From Narthecium ossifragum (Eukaryota > Streptophyta > Magnoliopsida > Dioscoreales > Nartheciaceae), in NCBI GenBank assembly GCA_963920575.1, contig OY986969.1, forward strand, positions 21,987,434-22,051,433: a stretch of DNA of 64,000 nt. The letters are read 5' to 3'. This document shows, one piece after another, positions 22,129 to 33,097 of this stretch. The notes below the pieces were generated by a model. It was given only the letters and a program-made list of their open reading frames with translations. It did no database searches and was not told the DNA's origin. A program made the position numbers and the translations under genes. Numbering within the stretch: the first letter of the stretch is position 1; every line of letters starts with the position of its first letter.

Positions 22129-23936
22129 TGTCACGCCCCGAGCCAGAAGACCCCTCACGTCTCGGTCCGGATGGGTTTTCTAATTTTCCTATAACAACAG
22201 CTACCAGTCTAGTCTTAATATTGTACCTTTCGAGGCGTTGTATGACAGACCGTGTCGCTCTCCTTTTTGTTGGACAGAGGATGACGAGGCTTCTCTTACC
22301 GGTTTAGAGATCATCATACAATCATTAGAGAGGTTGGTTCAAATCAGACAGAAACTCCTGACGACGCAGAGCAAACATAAGAGTTACGCAGATCAGAGGC
22401 GACGACTCTTGGAGTTCACAATTGCCGATAGAGTATTGCTGAAGGTTTCTCCTTGTAGAGGATCAACCAGATTTGGTAGCAAGGGCAAGCTAGCAGTGCC
22501 CCTAGGCGTAGCTTGTAACCGTGTTTGTGTAAGTCGGCCTAGTGTGTTCTTTCTTTCCGGCCCTAACCTTATTGAATTTAGGGATGAAATTCTTTTAACG
22601 ATGATAGGTTGTGAGCACCTATTCCTCTAGTCTTGCTCGACTGCATAGGTCGGGGGACGTGCCCTATTTGTCTGTTTAAACGTCAGGTGCGATCGGTCGA
22701 TCACATTATTATTTTTAGACCCCAAGGGCAATTTGATAAAATTGCATCCTATTGGTCGGTTTCACACTAGTATTGTGCACACACGGCCTTGAATTGATAC
22801 ATGTGATTGATTAGACCCTTAGGTGTGCTCTCGATCGAAAGATCGGAGCTCGATTGGGAAAGATCGAAACGGACGACCGAGATCAATTTCAGTTCTCTAT
22901 AAATACCCCCTGTTGTATTTGTGTTAAAGAAACACACACTTACATACACACCAACTTAAGGAAGAATAACTCAAAGAAAGAGAGAAGAGCTAGCCTTTGG
23001 AGGGATTTAAGTGTTTCAGCTCAATCTTCTCACATGTAACAAGTAATAACGAGAGAGATGGGGAGGGAGAAGAATGAGAACTTCAACTTCTCCTTTTTTC
23101 TCTATATATCCCCATTCATCACCTGGGAGTGCCTATTTATAGGCAAAGAGGTTACATGCAGACAAATGACACGAAGATCAAGAGGGAGAAAATTTCTACC
23201 CTAATAAATACACTGTCAGTTGTTGCGTGTAGACTGTGGTCATCTAATGTCAACATTGGATGTACAACACCCCCATCTATTTCCTTTTCTTTCTTCTTTT
23301 CTCTCTCTCTCTACTACGGTTTGGAGCTTGGGCTGCGGATTCGGACACCAAATTGGAGCAGCAGGACTTGGGGGATCAGTAGGAAAAGTGTCCAACTATT
23401 ATATGTAGGTGTTTCTACCCTAATTATGTGATTAGGTTTGCATAAAACTGATTTTTTAATAATTAGCAAAGGAATACATATTAGAATGTATTGAAAGTTT
23501 GTATTCTAGTGTAATCAATGTTTTAGAAACATTTGGACGGTCAGCTTTTGTGTTTTACCGGTCGATTTGGTTTCTACCGTCCGTTTTATTATTTTTTCGA
23601 CTGAAACAAGCCATATCTGAAATTTAGCCGTTGGAATCTTGATTATTTGGTACCGTTGGATTCATAACGTTCTCTTTTACACTATTCACGGCAATGTTCA
23701 TCAGGCAGTGAAGGTGATTTTTCATCGAATTTCATGGATTTTCGTGATTCTTTTGGTTTGATTTTTTCATGATAGATAGGTAATGATGATAGGAAACATG
23801 TATGCTATTAACAACGGATTTTCAAAGGATTTATCAAATGTTTTGAGGGTGATTTTGCCGAAGGTGTAAATTATGTAATTTTCCTCCAATTATGTAATTC
23901 TTGTGATTTGATTGTTTAAATTGCTTAATTATACCT

Positions 23937-23988
<52 letters not shown>

Positions 23989-25068
23989 CGAGATCTATAA
24001 ATAAAGGATGTTATTAAACATGGCGTGATGACCTTCGGGAATGTGTAGAATAGACAGTAATTGGTCCGATGTGGTTGCCGGTGTTGCGCTGAGAGTGCTA
24101 ATTTAGAAATGTTACATCATGAGTTAGATGAACTCATGGATGTGAAATCAATGTTTGATTCTAATGCATTGTTATCATGTTGTATTCTTTGGATGTGAGC
24201 CATTGGCTCTATTCAAATATACTTCATGTCGGACTATTTAAATATTTTTGTGGCAAATAGTAACATGTATGCTAAATGCTTGTATAAGTGCATGCATTAT
24301 ATTCATTAGAGGCATTCAAGGTTTGGCATGGGTGATGGGTTGATCGCCGATCTGAACTGCCCGAGGTGAATGTGATGATTAAGGTTTAGAGGTTGTGTCA
24401 GTTCTCCAAGGCCAAATGCTAAAGATGGTTGCCGATGTTCCCAACGTGGGTCCCCATGCAGTGGAATCCTACTTGGGTAAAGGTGATCCTGCTTGTTACT
24501 GTTTCTGTGGCCCCTTGGTAACATGTTCAAGGGAGAGGTACATGACAGGAGCCTTTGGAGCATCGATGGGGTTATGGGGCCCATTAGCATACATTAAACT
24601 TAAGTGGAGAAGCAACACTGTTATTGTTCCTCCTTCTTTCAGTGTGACATAGAGTAGAACTCTACTTAGCTTGTTGCTCGCTCCTATCCGGGCTGCGTTT
24701 TGTATGTGCATGCGCCAGCTCTTCTTCTGTAGTACCAGCTGGATAGGCTTTTGGCAACGCGTCGACTTTTGAGGGTGTATGAGAATCCTGGGGCTTATTT
24801 TACATTTTGGCAGTTGTATAAATGTATAATATCCCTCCTTAAGGATTTTGATAGTTATATATACGTGTATGTTCAAGGTTTGATACCAGTTTGTTTAAAT
24901 TGAATATGTAATTGTTAGTTAGTTTGCTAGAATTACTGTTTTGACCCCATAATTAATTAATCAAATTAGTTCTGAAATTTGATATATAAATGCGCCAGTG
25001 ATGAAAGTGAACATGTTTAGGTTCCTCACATTTCGGTCCGGATAGGTCTTCTGGATCGGGGCGTGATA
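22129..25068 (+). mobile_element. Internally deleted Tekay-like insertion with target duplication ATTAG
   Basis: ATTAG flanks it on both sides (22124-22128 and 25069-25073). From left to right it has a 5' terminus TGTCACGCCCCGAGCC, an integrase C-terminal fragment (22200-22500; DRPCRSPFCWTEDDEASLTG, KSYADQRRRLLEFTI), a polypurine-like tract and one LTR-like block (22610-25068). The left terminus is the inverse complement of the right LTR end (...CTGGATCGGGGCGTGATA), and then repeats a direct copy of the sequence just inside that end. It does not match the LTR start TGTGAGCACC. No normal 5' LTR is present. Confidence 0.85.
22610..25068 (+). repeat. LTR of the deleted Tekay-like insertion (2459 bp)
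   Basis: It starts TGTGAGCACCTATTCC and ends GGGGCGTGATA (final CA mutated to TA). It aligns with the LTR at 2485-4858 at both ends and around 24685-24730. A TATA box (CTATAAATACCCCC, 22897-22910) is present. Upstream are only scattered GATCG motifs (22688-22865), not the long palindrome array of the 2485 LTR. A long TA microsatellite lies at about 23941-23984. Confidence 0.83.
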
Positions 25069-25073
25069 ATTAG

Positions 25074-25502
25074 CCTCCAGGGGTATCTTGGTCATTTTAC
25101 ATCTTCAAGTACATAATGGCTTAAAATATGATCATTGTACTCTCCAAGAGGGTATTTTGGTCCAGAATACATATGAACCGATGAAAGGCTAGTTTGGTGA
25201 TTTCCACCTTATCCTTGGCCAACGATATTGTGGTGAATTTCCTACAACATAATTTGAAATTAGAGCAAAATTTGAAATTAAAAAGAATATTCAGAATTTG
25301 AATTAAAAATTTTAAGTTTAGATAAGCACTAGGGCAAGCATTCAAATCCATATAAAGATCGAAGTCAAACGAGATGACAAAATTCAAATGAGAGGAGATC
25401 TCTCGTGTGTCCTCCCAACCTCTTTAACAAACAAGACATGACCCAGCTTCCACAAAGGTGGACCATTTTAAACATGAGGGCATATCTCAACTTCTTAAAC
25501 CT
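25074..25502. other. AT-rich spacer between transposons
   Basis: No gene seen. The sequence near 25479-25504 (CATATCTCAACTTCTTAAACC) is almost repeated at 27562-27583, so flanking DNA may have been duplicated before the transposon inserted. Confidence 0.45.
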
Positions 25503-25505
25503 TAA

Positions 25506-26847
25506 GCCTCTGTTTGGTTGGGGGTTAAGGGGGTTAGGGGTAAAAAAATGGGGATAAGAAATGAGGGTAAACTTAACCCACTTTGGTGTTTGGCTCAGAA
25601 ACAGGAGTAAGTTAATGGGTTAAGTTTGGGATAAGGATAATAATTGTAAAGTGTATAAAATATATAATATATACTATTATAATAGTGGATAAGCTAGTGG
25701 AATAAGAGTATAATATCAGACCCGACCCAGAAAATCCATCCGAATCAACGCCCTGAGTGTACCCTAACTACAGAAAATGTCCTTAACCTCGGGTATATAT
25801 TTGAATTTGATCAAGAATTTTGAATTTTTTGACATGTTTCGTGTTTACGCATATAATATTTGAATTTTTTTTATTAAATTAAGTTGGGATATTTGTGCAT
25901 AGAATAAGGTAAAAATATATTATAATAAAATAAAATATCCCTCTCCTACCGACGCCCGTTCATTTGCCATCGCCGGCAGCAACGTCCGGTCGTCCTCCAC
26001 CGGAATGTACATATTATTTAATAAAATAAAATATATTATAATAAAGTATAATATCCCTTTCCTAGCGACACCCGCTCATTTGCCATCGCCGGCAGCAACG
26101 TCTGGTCGTCCTCCACCAGATCGTATATATTATTTAATAAAATAAAATATTATTATTTTAATTTTAATAAAAAAAATATATAATAATATTAAAATGGAGA
26201 CATTGGAATGCATCCATCCGCACGTGACCCAGTACCCAGTCCTCCTCTTCTCCGTCAGCTAGCGGTGATGGATCGTCGGATCGGGCTCGGAGCTGGTCGG
26301 AAGAGGGTCGTGGTGACTAGGGGGCATCGGATTTGGGAATGGACGGGGTCGGGAAGGCCGGAGGCGACGGAGATGGCGATGTTGAGTGGTGGCGGTGCCG
26401 GATCCGCGAGAGGGGAAGCTCGAGTTGGGGTTCTATCGGCAAGGAGCGGTCACGGAGGGGTGGACGGCGTCGTGGCGAGGCGTCATCGGGAGGGGAGGAG
26501 AAGACGGAGGCGCCGCGATGCTGGATCTGGAGGAGTCAGAGGAGTAGCCGAGCTTGGGGTCGGAGCCGCGGTGGCGGAGAAGGTAGTCGCCGGCGTAGAG
26601 GGGCCTCGGGGAAGACCGAGGTGGCGAGGAAACTCGGAGGAGGAGCCGCGTGTGGCCGCGGCTTCGCCGGGGACTGGAGAAGAGGACGGCGGAGGTTGGG
26701 ATGGATAGGGGCTCGGCAGCGATGTGGCGGCGAGCTAAAGAGGAAGGAGGGACTGTCGAGGATAATAGAGGATGGGGGAGAGGAGAGGTGATGCCGAGGA
26801 AGGGGAGAGCCTCGCCAGTGGATGTGGTCGCCGCCGCCGGAGAGAGG

Positions 26848-26901
<54 letters not shown>

Positions 26902-27499
26902 CAGAGAGAAGAGAAGTGAGGCTCGGGGGTGTGTGAGAGCTTCTTAACCCCAAAAACTACTTTAACCCATCTAACCCCGTTTACCTACCCCAATGTTGTT
27001 TGGGGGTAAGAACCGGGTTAAGGGGATAGGGAATCCATATCCAGATTAAGCCCACTTTATCACTCCATTGCAGCCAAACATAAGCTAAGAGCTTGTTCGA
27101 TTGCCAAACACAAGCTAAGAGCTTGTTCGGTTGGGGGATAGGGAATCCATATCCGGATTAAGCCCACTTTATCACTGCATTGCAGCCAAACACCATCTAA
27201 TCCCCATTTTTATTCCCATCTTATCCTCATTTTTCAACCAATCATTATTACATTTTCTCTTCTTTTCAACCAATCACATCAACTTTATCCCTACTTTTTC
27301 ACTTTTCAACTAATCATTACTTCATTATCCATACTTTTCAACCAATCAAATCAACTTTATCCCTACTTTTTCAACCAAACATTACTATTTTACCATTACT
27401 TTTCAACAAAATACCATATATATCCCACTACTTATCCCAACATACCAATTCCTATCATCACTAATCCCTGAATTGCTTGTCCCACAACCAAACGGCACC
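25506..27499. mobile_element. PIF/Harbinger-like non-autonomous TIR element with GC-rich filling
   Basis: The left end GCCTCTGTTTGGTTGGGGG and right end CCACAACCAAACGGCACC are imperfect inverted repeats, flanked by TAA at 25503-25505 and 27500-27502. A 3-bp TAA/TTA duplication and a GTTTGGTTG end fit the PIF/Harbinger class. Inside are a duplicated unit of about 120 bp (about 25945-26030 and 26068-26150), a GC-rich stretch (26208-26930) ending in a GA microsatellite (26849-26898), and repeated blocks at 27023-27080 and 27137-27193. The last part (27121-27499) may be a separate MITE nested at the end. No transposase was found. Confidence 0.65.
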
Positions 27500-27970
27500 T
27501 AAGGATCATACGGCAACCTCCTATAAAGCAATTGTTGGATTCAACTTTAAATAGAAGAGATCATATCTCAACTCCTTAAACCTTCAATATCACACGACAA
27601 CCTCCTCTCAATAGATCTCGAATAGGCACAACATCTTGTTAGGAATTCGGCGGGGATGAAACCAAGATGGGAGAGCACCAAAATAGAACAATGAAAGGAG
27701 ACACCAGAATTTAACGTGGAAAACCTTCTGACAAATTACCGCAAAGAAAAAACCACGGGAAGAGAGAAAACTTCAATATATGAGGAGATTTACAAGACTT
27801 GATCTCTCAACTCTCACATATAAATCTCTCACAACCCTCCTAAATACATTCACTCTAGAATGCCCTACTTTCTTCCTCTACGAAGAACTACAGAGAACTC
27901 TCTCTATCTTTGGTTTCTCTCAAGCCCTAAGACCTCTCTCTGGGCCTCCAAGATGAGAACCCACATTCTA

Positions 27971-29537
27971 TGATACGGCTTGAAAAGTGTCGTGGCTTAA
28001 CAAGACTGACCAAAATTACAACATATTTCGGTGTTCTGCTTTAACTACTAAGAACTAGTAGATAGTGGAGAGTCCGAGTCGAGTCCACAGGGATTTAAGG
28101 GATTGAAATCAAATACTTAGTAAATCTCCTACTAATGAGTTGAGGAAAGATTGCAGATTGAAATTAAACTAAACTTATACTAAAGGATTTATGAATATGA
28201 GAAGAAGGACCACAGGATTCTTAATCAGTAACTAAGGATCTACCAGGTTTTCCAAAGATCAGGGCATGCAAACACGATGAATGGCTTCCTAAAAGTTGAT
28301 AAGGGAATGGCTAGTTCTCCTTACCACTCAACAAGTTCTGTTTAGGATTCCTTGTCGGCAAGAACAATTATCGAAATATCAGTGACCGAATGATTAGTTA
28401 CATTCACTGCTAATGAACCCTCTTACTCAGATGAGTTCATCGCAAACAGTGCCAAAGATATGGATTTAGGTGTAATATCGAGATGACTTCGCATCTCAAT
28501 GGCCAGAACTACAAAGGTAAGATGCATGAAGGATTAGGGATGGAACGTAGTGGGACTAGCACTATACAATCCCTAATCACGAATAAGATTCCATCCGAGA
28601 TATCATGGGACTAGCATAATCCTCTTATTTGGATGAATCCAATTCACGCCCTAACATACTCAAGCTCTACAATCAAGTGCAAGCAAGAACGATCCAAACA
28701 TCCAGCGAGAAATCAACACCAAGATATAAAGAAAATAGAGATTAATCCATAAAACCAAACCATCGTGTATACAAACCCTAGATCTAAGAAATCCCTAGTA
28801 AAAACCCTAGTTACATCATAAGAATCCCATGGCTAGGGTTTTAGCTACTCATCTTCAGGGGATAATCCATCGGTAGAAGTTGATGATCTCCTCCCGCCAT
28901 GGATCTCCTCCCAAGAATCGCCGAAGAAAAGATGTAGAAAAGATAGGAGAACTCTCTCCAAAAACGTCTGGAAAAAGCCCCCAAAAAACCCTAAACAATG
29001 ACTACTTATAACCCAAGAAACAACCTCCCACGGATTAGATCAGAACCGTCGATCTTTGCCCCTGGCCGCGTCGGATCGATCCGACTTTTGGAGTCGGAGC
29101 GATCTTACTCCTTAAGTGCTTGATGTTGTGAGCAATGCCCGAGACGGATCGATCTAACTCTTGGAGTTCGATCGATCCTACGCCTTTACTTGCTGGTACT
29201 CCCGAGCTGGATCGATCCGTCTGTCGGGTCCGACCGATCGAACCATTGTTGTTGCGCTACATCCCGTGCCGGATCGATCCAACTCTTGAACTTCGATCGA
29301 TCCAGCCGTTGTTCATCGTACCCTCATTGGTTGAGTTGGATCGATCGAACCTGTTGAGGCCGATCGATCTAACTTGTCAAAATCGCCAGAATACACCTGT
29401 TTTAGCTCCGAAGTTGATCTAACTCGTAGGAGGGTCTGTTATACCTGAAATGGAATAAAAGTAGTCAGTCCAGCATTGCTCGGGGCCCAACAAAGCCAAA
29501 TTACAAGGGTGTTTTGTGCACTTTTCAAGTCTTATCA
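27971..29537 (-). repeat. Nested solo LTR (1567 bp) with target duplication TTCTA
   Basis: TTCTA flanks it at 27966-27970 and 29538-29542. On the minus strand it starts TGATAAGACTTGAAAAGTGC and ends CAAGCCGTATCA. The start resembles the LTRs at 19068 (TGATAAGTG) and 32373 (TGATAAGTC), so the three are probably related. In minus sense it has an array of paired GATCGATC palindromes (29370-29073), then a TATA box (GGGTTATAAGTAG, about 29014-29003), and near its end CCCTGTGGACTCGACTCGGA. Confidence 0.93.
29073..29370 (-). repeat. Paired GATCGATC palindromes, five pairs
   Basis: Pair starts are 29073/29096, 29146/29169, 29209/29231, 29271/29294 and 29338/29361: partner spacing 22-23 bp, pair period 73, 63, 62 and 67 bp. 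The array lies just upstream of the TATA box of the nested LTR when read on the minus strand. Confidence 0.93.
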
Positions 29538-29636
29538 TTCTACACATTAGGGTTACACACCAACCCTATTTATATCCACTAATTAACCCACACTCGGATT
29601 AATCTGGACCCTTGATTTTAGCCCGGATGCCGCAAA

Positions 29637-29804
29637 GGATCGATCTTCTTGAATGAAAGGATTGATCCTTTCATTCCATGGAATAGACCGCCCCGACGAT
29701 GATCGATCCTCTTGAGGATGAGGATCGATCATCCAAACCCGTGCTCTCTGTCATGGGAAAAACATCTGCAAAGGATCGATCCTTATAGGGCATAAGATCG
29801 ATCA
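29637..29804 (-). repeat. Paired GATCGATC palindromes, three pairs, in the copia-type LTR
   Basis: Pair starts are 29637/29659, 29700/29722 and 29773/29795: partner spacing exactly 22 bp, pair period 63 and 73 bp. A decayed pair (GGATCAATGC and CGATCC) follows near 29843-29861. The TATA box of this LTR is at about 29565-29578, directly downstream on the minus strand. Confidence 0.9.
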
Positions 29805-29968
29805 TTTCCAACATAGCTCTCTGTCATAAGATATGAACTGAGAGGATCAATGCTTTCGATCCTTTGTCTTCCTGCACCTTTGTTTGTCCAACGCCGCGCG
29901 TCCTCGTCGCTTCTCGTCGACATCTCTCGTTGACATCTCTCATGAGGAGGGATTTTTCCAACACATCT

Positions 29969-30740
29969 AGGATGTGCTCGCTAATCTCCAAAGACCTCAC
30001 ACGTAATCCCCTAACTCCTCAACAACTTAGATCCCAAAAACAACTATTTAAAGTTTAAAATCTCCATCAGATTTGGACCTACGTCTATAAATAGAGAGGT
30101 GTAGTATGCAAAATGAGGCTCTTGGACGCTCATGCATTGGGGGGTTTGGCTGCTGGAGACGTACGGTAGGGGAATCTTTGCTGGTGGCTGGAAGCTCACA
30201 CACTCGAAGGTATTGGTTGCTGCAGAGACCTTGAAGGCACTGCAGAAATCTGAAGGCGCTGGATACCCAAAGACAACAGTCTCTTTTCCAAATTTGATGA
30301 GCTACCGTTGAAGATTCGAGAGTGCCCAGTGAGAGCTCGAGTTGTGGAACAGAAGCATCCAAAAGATCGGATCCAAGAGAGAAAGATCGTGAGAAGGGAA
30401 ATACACATACAAACGGTTTAGACATCGACCTCGGCGATGAATGTGAGACCCTCACGTTCTTCCTTTTCCTCTTCATTATTTTAATTTTTATTGATAACAT
30501 CGTAAGGGTTTAAGTTTCGAATATAGAATCGGAGGTATTCCTTATGGGATATAAACAATGGATTTACCGATTTGTCAATCCAGGGGTGTGGTGCCTATAA
30601 TCTCTTCAAATGCAATTAAAAAAAATTAAAAAAAAAAAGAAATCTAGTCTCCGCGAGGTCGATGTTTTATTCACGAATAATGACTCGGTACGCTTGCCGG
30701 CCTGAGAACAGTCCCGCTAAGTGGCATGGCCAACTTCTTG
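29969..30740 (+). other. LTR- or promoter-like remnant with TATA box
   Basis: CTATAAATAGAGAGGTG (about 30087-30103) is a good plant TATA box, followed by transcribed-type sequence without a lasting reading frame. The CATCT-flanked LTR interrupts the DNA on the left, so 27503-27631 and 29969-30740 were once contiguous, probably another retroelement end. Its borders could not be fixed. Confidence 0.45.
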
Positions 30741-30745
30741 CCTTC

Positions 30746-31831
30746 TGTTAGCCATAAATATAACCATATCTTAAAGTCATTTAGGTGATTAACAAGATCA
30801 ATGACAATTTCATAAATATTGTCAATCGGCCAATAAATACTTCAGTTTTGATACAACTGAAGTATGTTGGCTATAACTTTTACATCAAGTATCCAAATTG
30901 GGTGATTCTTCAATCATTGGAAAGAGAACGAAAAGATCTACAACTTTAATGTTGACGAGATTTTCAAATTCTATCGTTTAGTGTGTCAAACTGGCAGCCA
31001 AAATGTCTAGTAGCAAAATAGTAAATAATGGCCGATTTCAAATGTCTACAACTTTAATGTTGGTAATAACTTTCTCATATGATGTCCAAATTGGACGTTT
31101 CTGGTATCCTTGAAAAGATAAGTGGAAGACCTATAACTTTTACGTTCATAGTTTTTCCAGATTCCATGGTGATCATCAGCACAATTACAGCATAAGACAG
31201 AAGACGTTGTTTAGTGGTAGTTTCATAAATATCAGTTAGTTATGAAGCAGTTATGGTAGTTTCAACTTTCAAAGCAACAGTTGCAGCATAGTGGGTGGTT
31301 TGAAGGTGGTTACCAGAAGCTCTATAAAAGGCCATGAAGATGAAGAAAAAAGTGGCACCAACCTACAAAACAAATCAGCTTTTAATTTCTAACATCTCTA
31401 CATTAATGTAATGTTAGATTTTAGATTTATCTTCATGTACCCTTTAAATTCTTGCAATGAAGCCTTTTTTATTCCTTTTAATTCCTGCATTAAAGCCCTC
31501 TTTTCTAGGAGTAGTTCTAGTCATAGTTTTTATTCCTTTTAATTCCTACAAAATTTTCATTCTTAGGAGTTCTAACATAGTTCTATCACTCATATAGGAG
31601 AAGATCTATCACTTATAGGAGTAGTTCTAATATAGTTCATCATTCACATTAGCTTCTCCTCCAATCTCCCTCTTTCCATCCATTTTATATTTTTTCTTAT
31701 CCATTCTCAAAAGCTTCAACACCTCTGTTCGAACATAGTTTGAAGGAGTTTGAATTTTATCACGTCCCTAATTTTAATATTAAGACTAAGTTTGACTATT
31801 GCCGGTTTACGGTAAGATTTCCACGTCAACA
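30746..31831 (+). repeat. Solo LTR (1086 bp) with target duplication CCTTC
   Basis: CCTTC flanks it at 30741-30745 and 31832-31836. It starts TGTTAGCCATAAATATAACC and ends TTTCCACGTCAACA. It is homologous to the repeat at 9916-11164 in the same orientation. A degenerate series of CATAGGAGTAGTTCTAAC-type units lies at about 31507-31650. Confidence 0.9.
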
Positions 31832-31836
31832 CCTTC

Positions 31837-32367
31837 ATTCTCGGAAGCCTAAGGAAACGAGAAAATGGCATCTGGAAAGGGAACTCTTTACATCCTCTAT
31901 TTTATCTAGTCAATAAGAACCTGAAAAAGGGAACAAGAAGAACATGTGAAACAAGGAAACACATAAGTATGCACACAAGACTAAAAAAAAAATTTCTTCG
32001 CATCTAAGAAATCTAAGAGACTAAGACCACCAGCCACAGCCGATGCAGCAGCTGGGCGGGGTGGCGTCAGGTGACCGCCGGCGGCCCTTCGCCAAAAGGA
32101 AAGAGAGAGGGGAGAAGAATACTATGGAATACGTTCTCGAACTATCCACCTCCGCCGCCAATCAAAGCTTGTCGTCGCCATGTCACTATCGAATCTCATC
32201 GTCGGTTGTCGTCGGTCTCATTTCACCCGTTGATTTTAGGGATCGTGATTACTAGCGAAGAAGGGAGAACTGGGCGTGGCGGTGTGATTGCAAAGAGAGG
32301 ATGGGGCGCAGCGGCGTGATGGCGAAGAAGGGAGCACGGAGCGTGGCGGCGCGATGGCGAAGAAGGG
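31837..32367. other. Spacer and left part of a GC-rich repeat region
   Basis: No supported gene. From about 32040 the DNA is GC-rich, with repeated GATGGCGAAGAAGGGAGCAC units (about 32318 and 32352). The same unit resumes at about 34199 beyond the solo LTR, so 32040-32372 and 34184-34640 are one repeat split by that LTR. Confidence 0.55.
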
Positions 32368-32541
32368 AGCACTGATAAGTCACAAAATATACATAATTCA
32401 CCCATTCAACTGGGCTTTGTTAGCTCTCAAGCAATGCATTTTTAATATCTTTTCGTATGGTTTCAGGTACAAGAGCTTACAAAGAGAGTTGCATTGATTT
32501 CAAGCCAAAAAGACATCAATTATACAGATTCAGCCTTATTT

Positions 32542-33022
32542 GGATCGATCCAGACAATTTGGATCGATCCATGAATGTTTGGATCGATCCCAAAGATATT
32601 TGGATCGATCCAGACCCTTTTCCAGAGAGCCAGACTTTCTGGTTCATATTGGATCGATCCGAATCCTTAATGGATCGATCCATATTTCGTTCTCTAAAGA
32701 GCTTGGTACAATTTGGATCGATCCGAATCCTTAATGGATCGATCCATATTTCTTTTTCAGAGAGCTATGATTCTCTGGTACATATTGGATCGATCCAGAT
32801 CTGTAATGGATCGATCCCTATTTCTTTTCCAGAGAGCCATGATTCTCAGGTACATAATGGATCGATCCAAATTGTTATTGGATCGATCCATAGACCCTTT
32901 CCAGAGAACTTGATTTTCTGCTACATCTTGGATCGATCCAGACCCATTTTGGATCGATCCAAGTTGTTAGAAACCCATATTTTGACATCTTGGATCGATC
33001 CAAACCTATTTCGGATCGATTC
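32542..33022 (+). repeat. Array of eight GGATCGATCC pairs at 21-bp spacing
   Basis: Fifteen perfect GGATCGATCC copies and one variant (GGATCGATTC) start at 32542/32561, 32581/32602, 32651/32672, 32715/32736, 32787/32808, 32859/32880, 32930/32951 and 32992/33013. Seven of eight pairs are exactly 21 bp apart; the first is 19. Later pairs repeat every 62-72 bp, with linkers containing TTTTCCAGAGAGCCATGATT-like text. Linkers are more diverged than the palindromes. Confidence 0.97.
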
Positions 33023-33083
33023 AAGGTCGCTGACGGGTAAAAATGGATGGCTCTGATCTGATCCGCGGGTCCATGACTTGGGG

Positions 33084-33097
33084 CTTATAAATAGGGG
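33084..33097 (+). promoter_or_regulatory. TATA box of the 32373-34178 LTR
   Basis: CTTATAAATAGGGG lies about 60 bp after the last palindrome pair, so the array occupies the enhancer position of U3. Confidence 0.75.

Larger units (their letters stand above)
27637..29963 (-). repeat. Solo LTR (copia-type ends, ~755 bp net) with target duplication CATCT, hosting a nested LTR
   Basis: CATCT flanks it at 27632-27636 and 29964-29968. Read on the minus strand it begins TGTTGGAAAAATCCCTCCTC and ends CCGAATTCCTAACA. In minus sense, palindrome pairs (29804-29637) are followed by a TATA box (GGATATAAATAGGG, about 29578-29565). At 27971-29537 another solo LTR is inserted, with its own duplication TTCTA. 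Copia assignment rests on the TGTTGGA...TAACA ends only. Confidence 0.88.

Noticed and set aside
26208..26920. Long GC-rich open frames (166 and 152 residues)
   Set aside because: They are Arg/Gly-rich, overlap in two frames, end in a GA microsatellite and match no family. They lie inside a TIR element.
32542..33022. The regular repeat-spacer pattern might be read as a CRISPR array
   Set aside because: The repeats are 10-bp palindromes with spacers similar to one another, inside a plant LTR next to a TATA box. There are no cas genes and the genome is eukaryotic.
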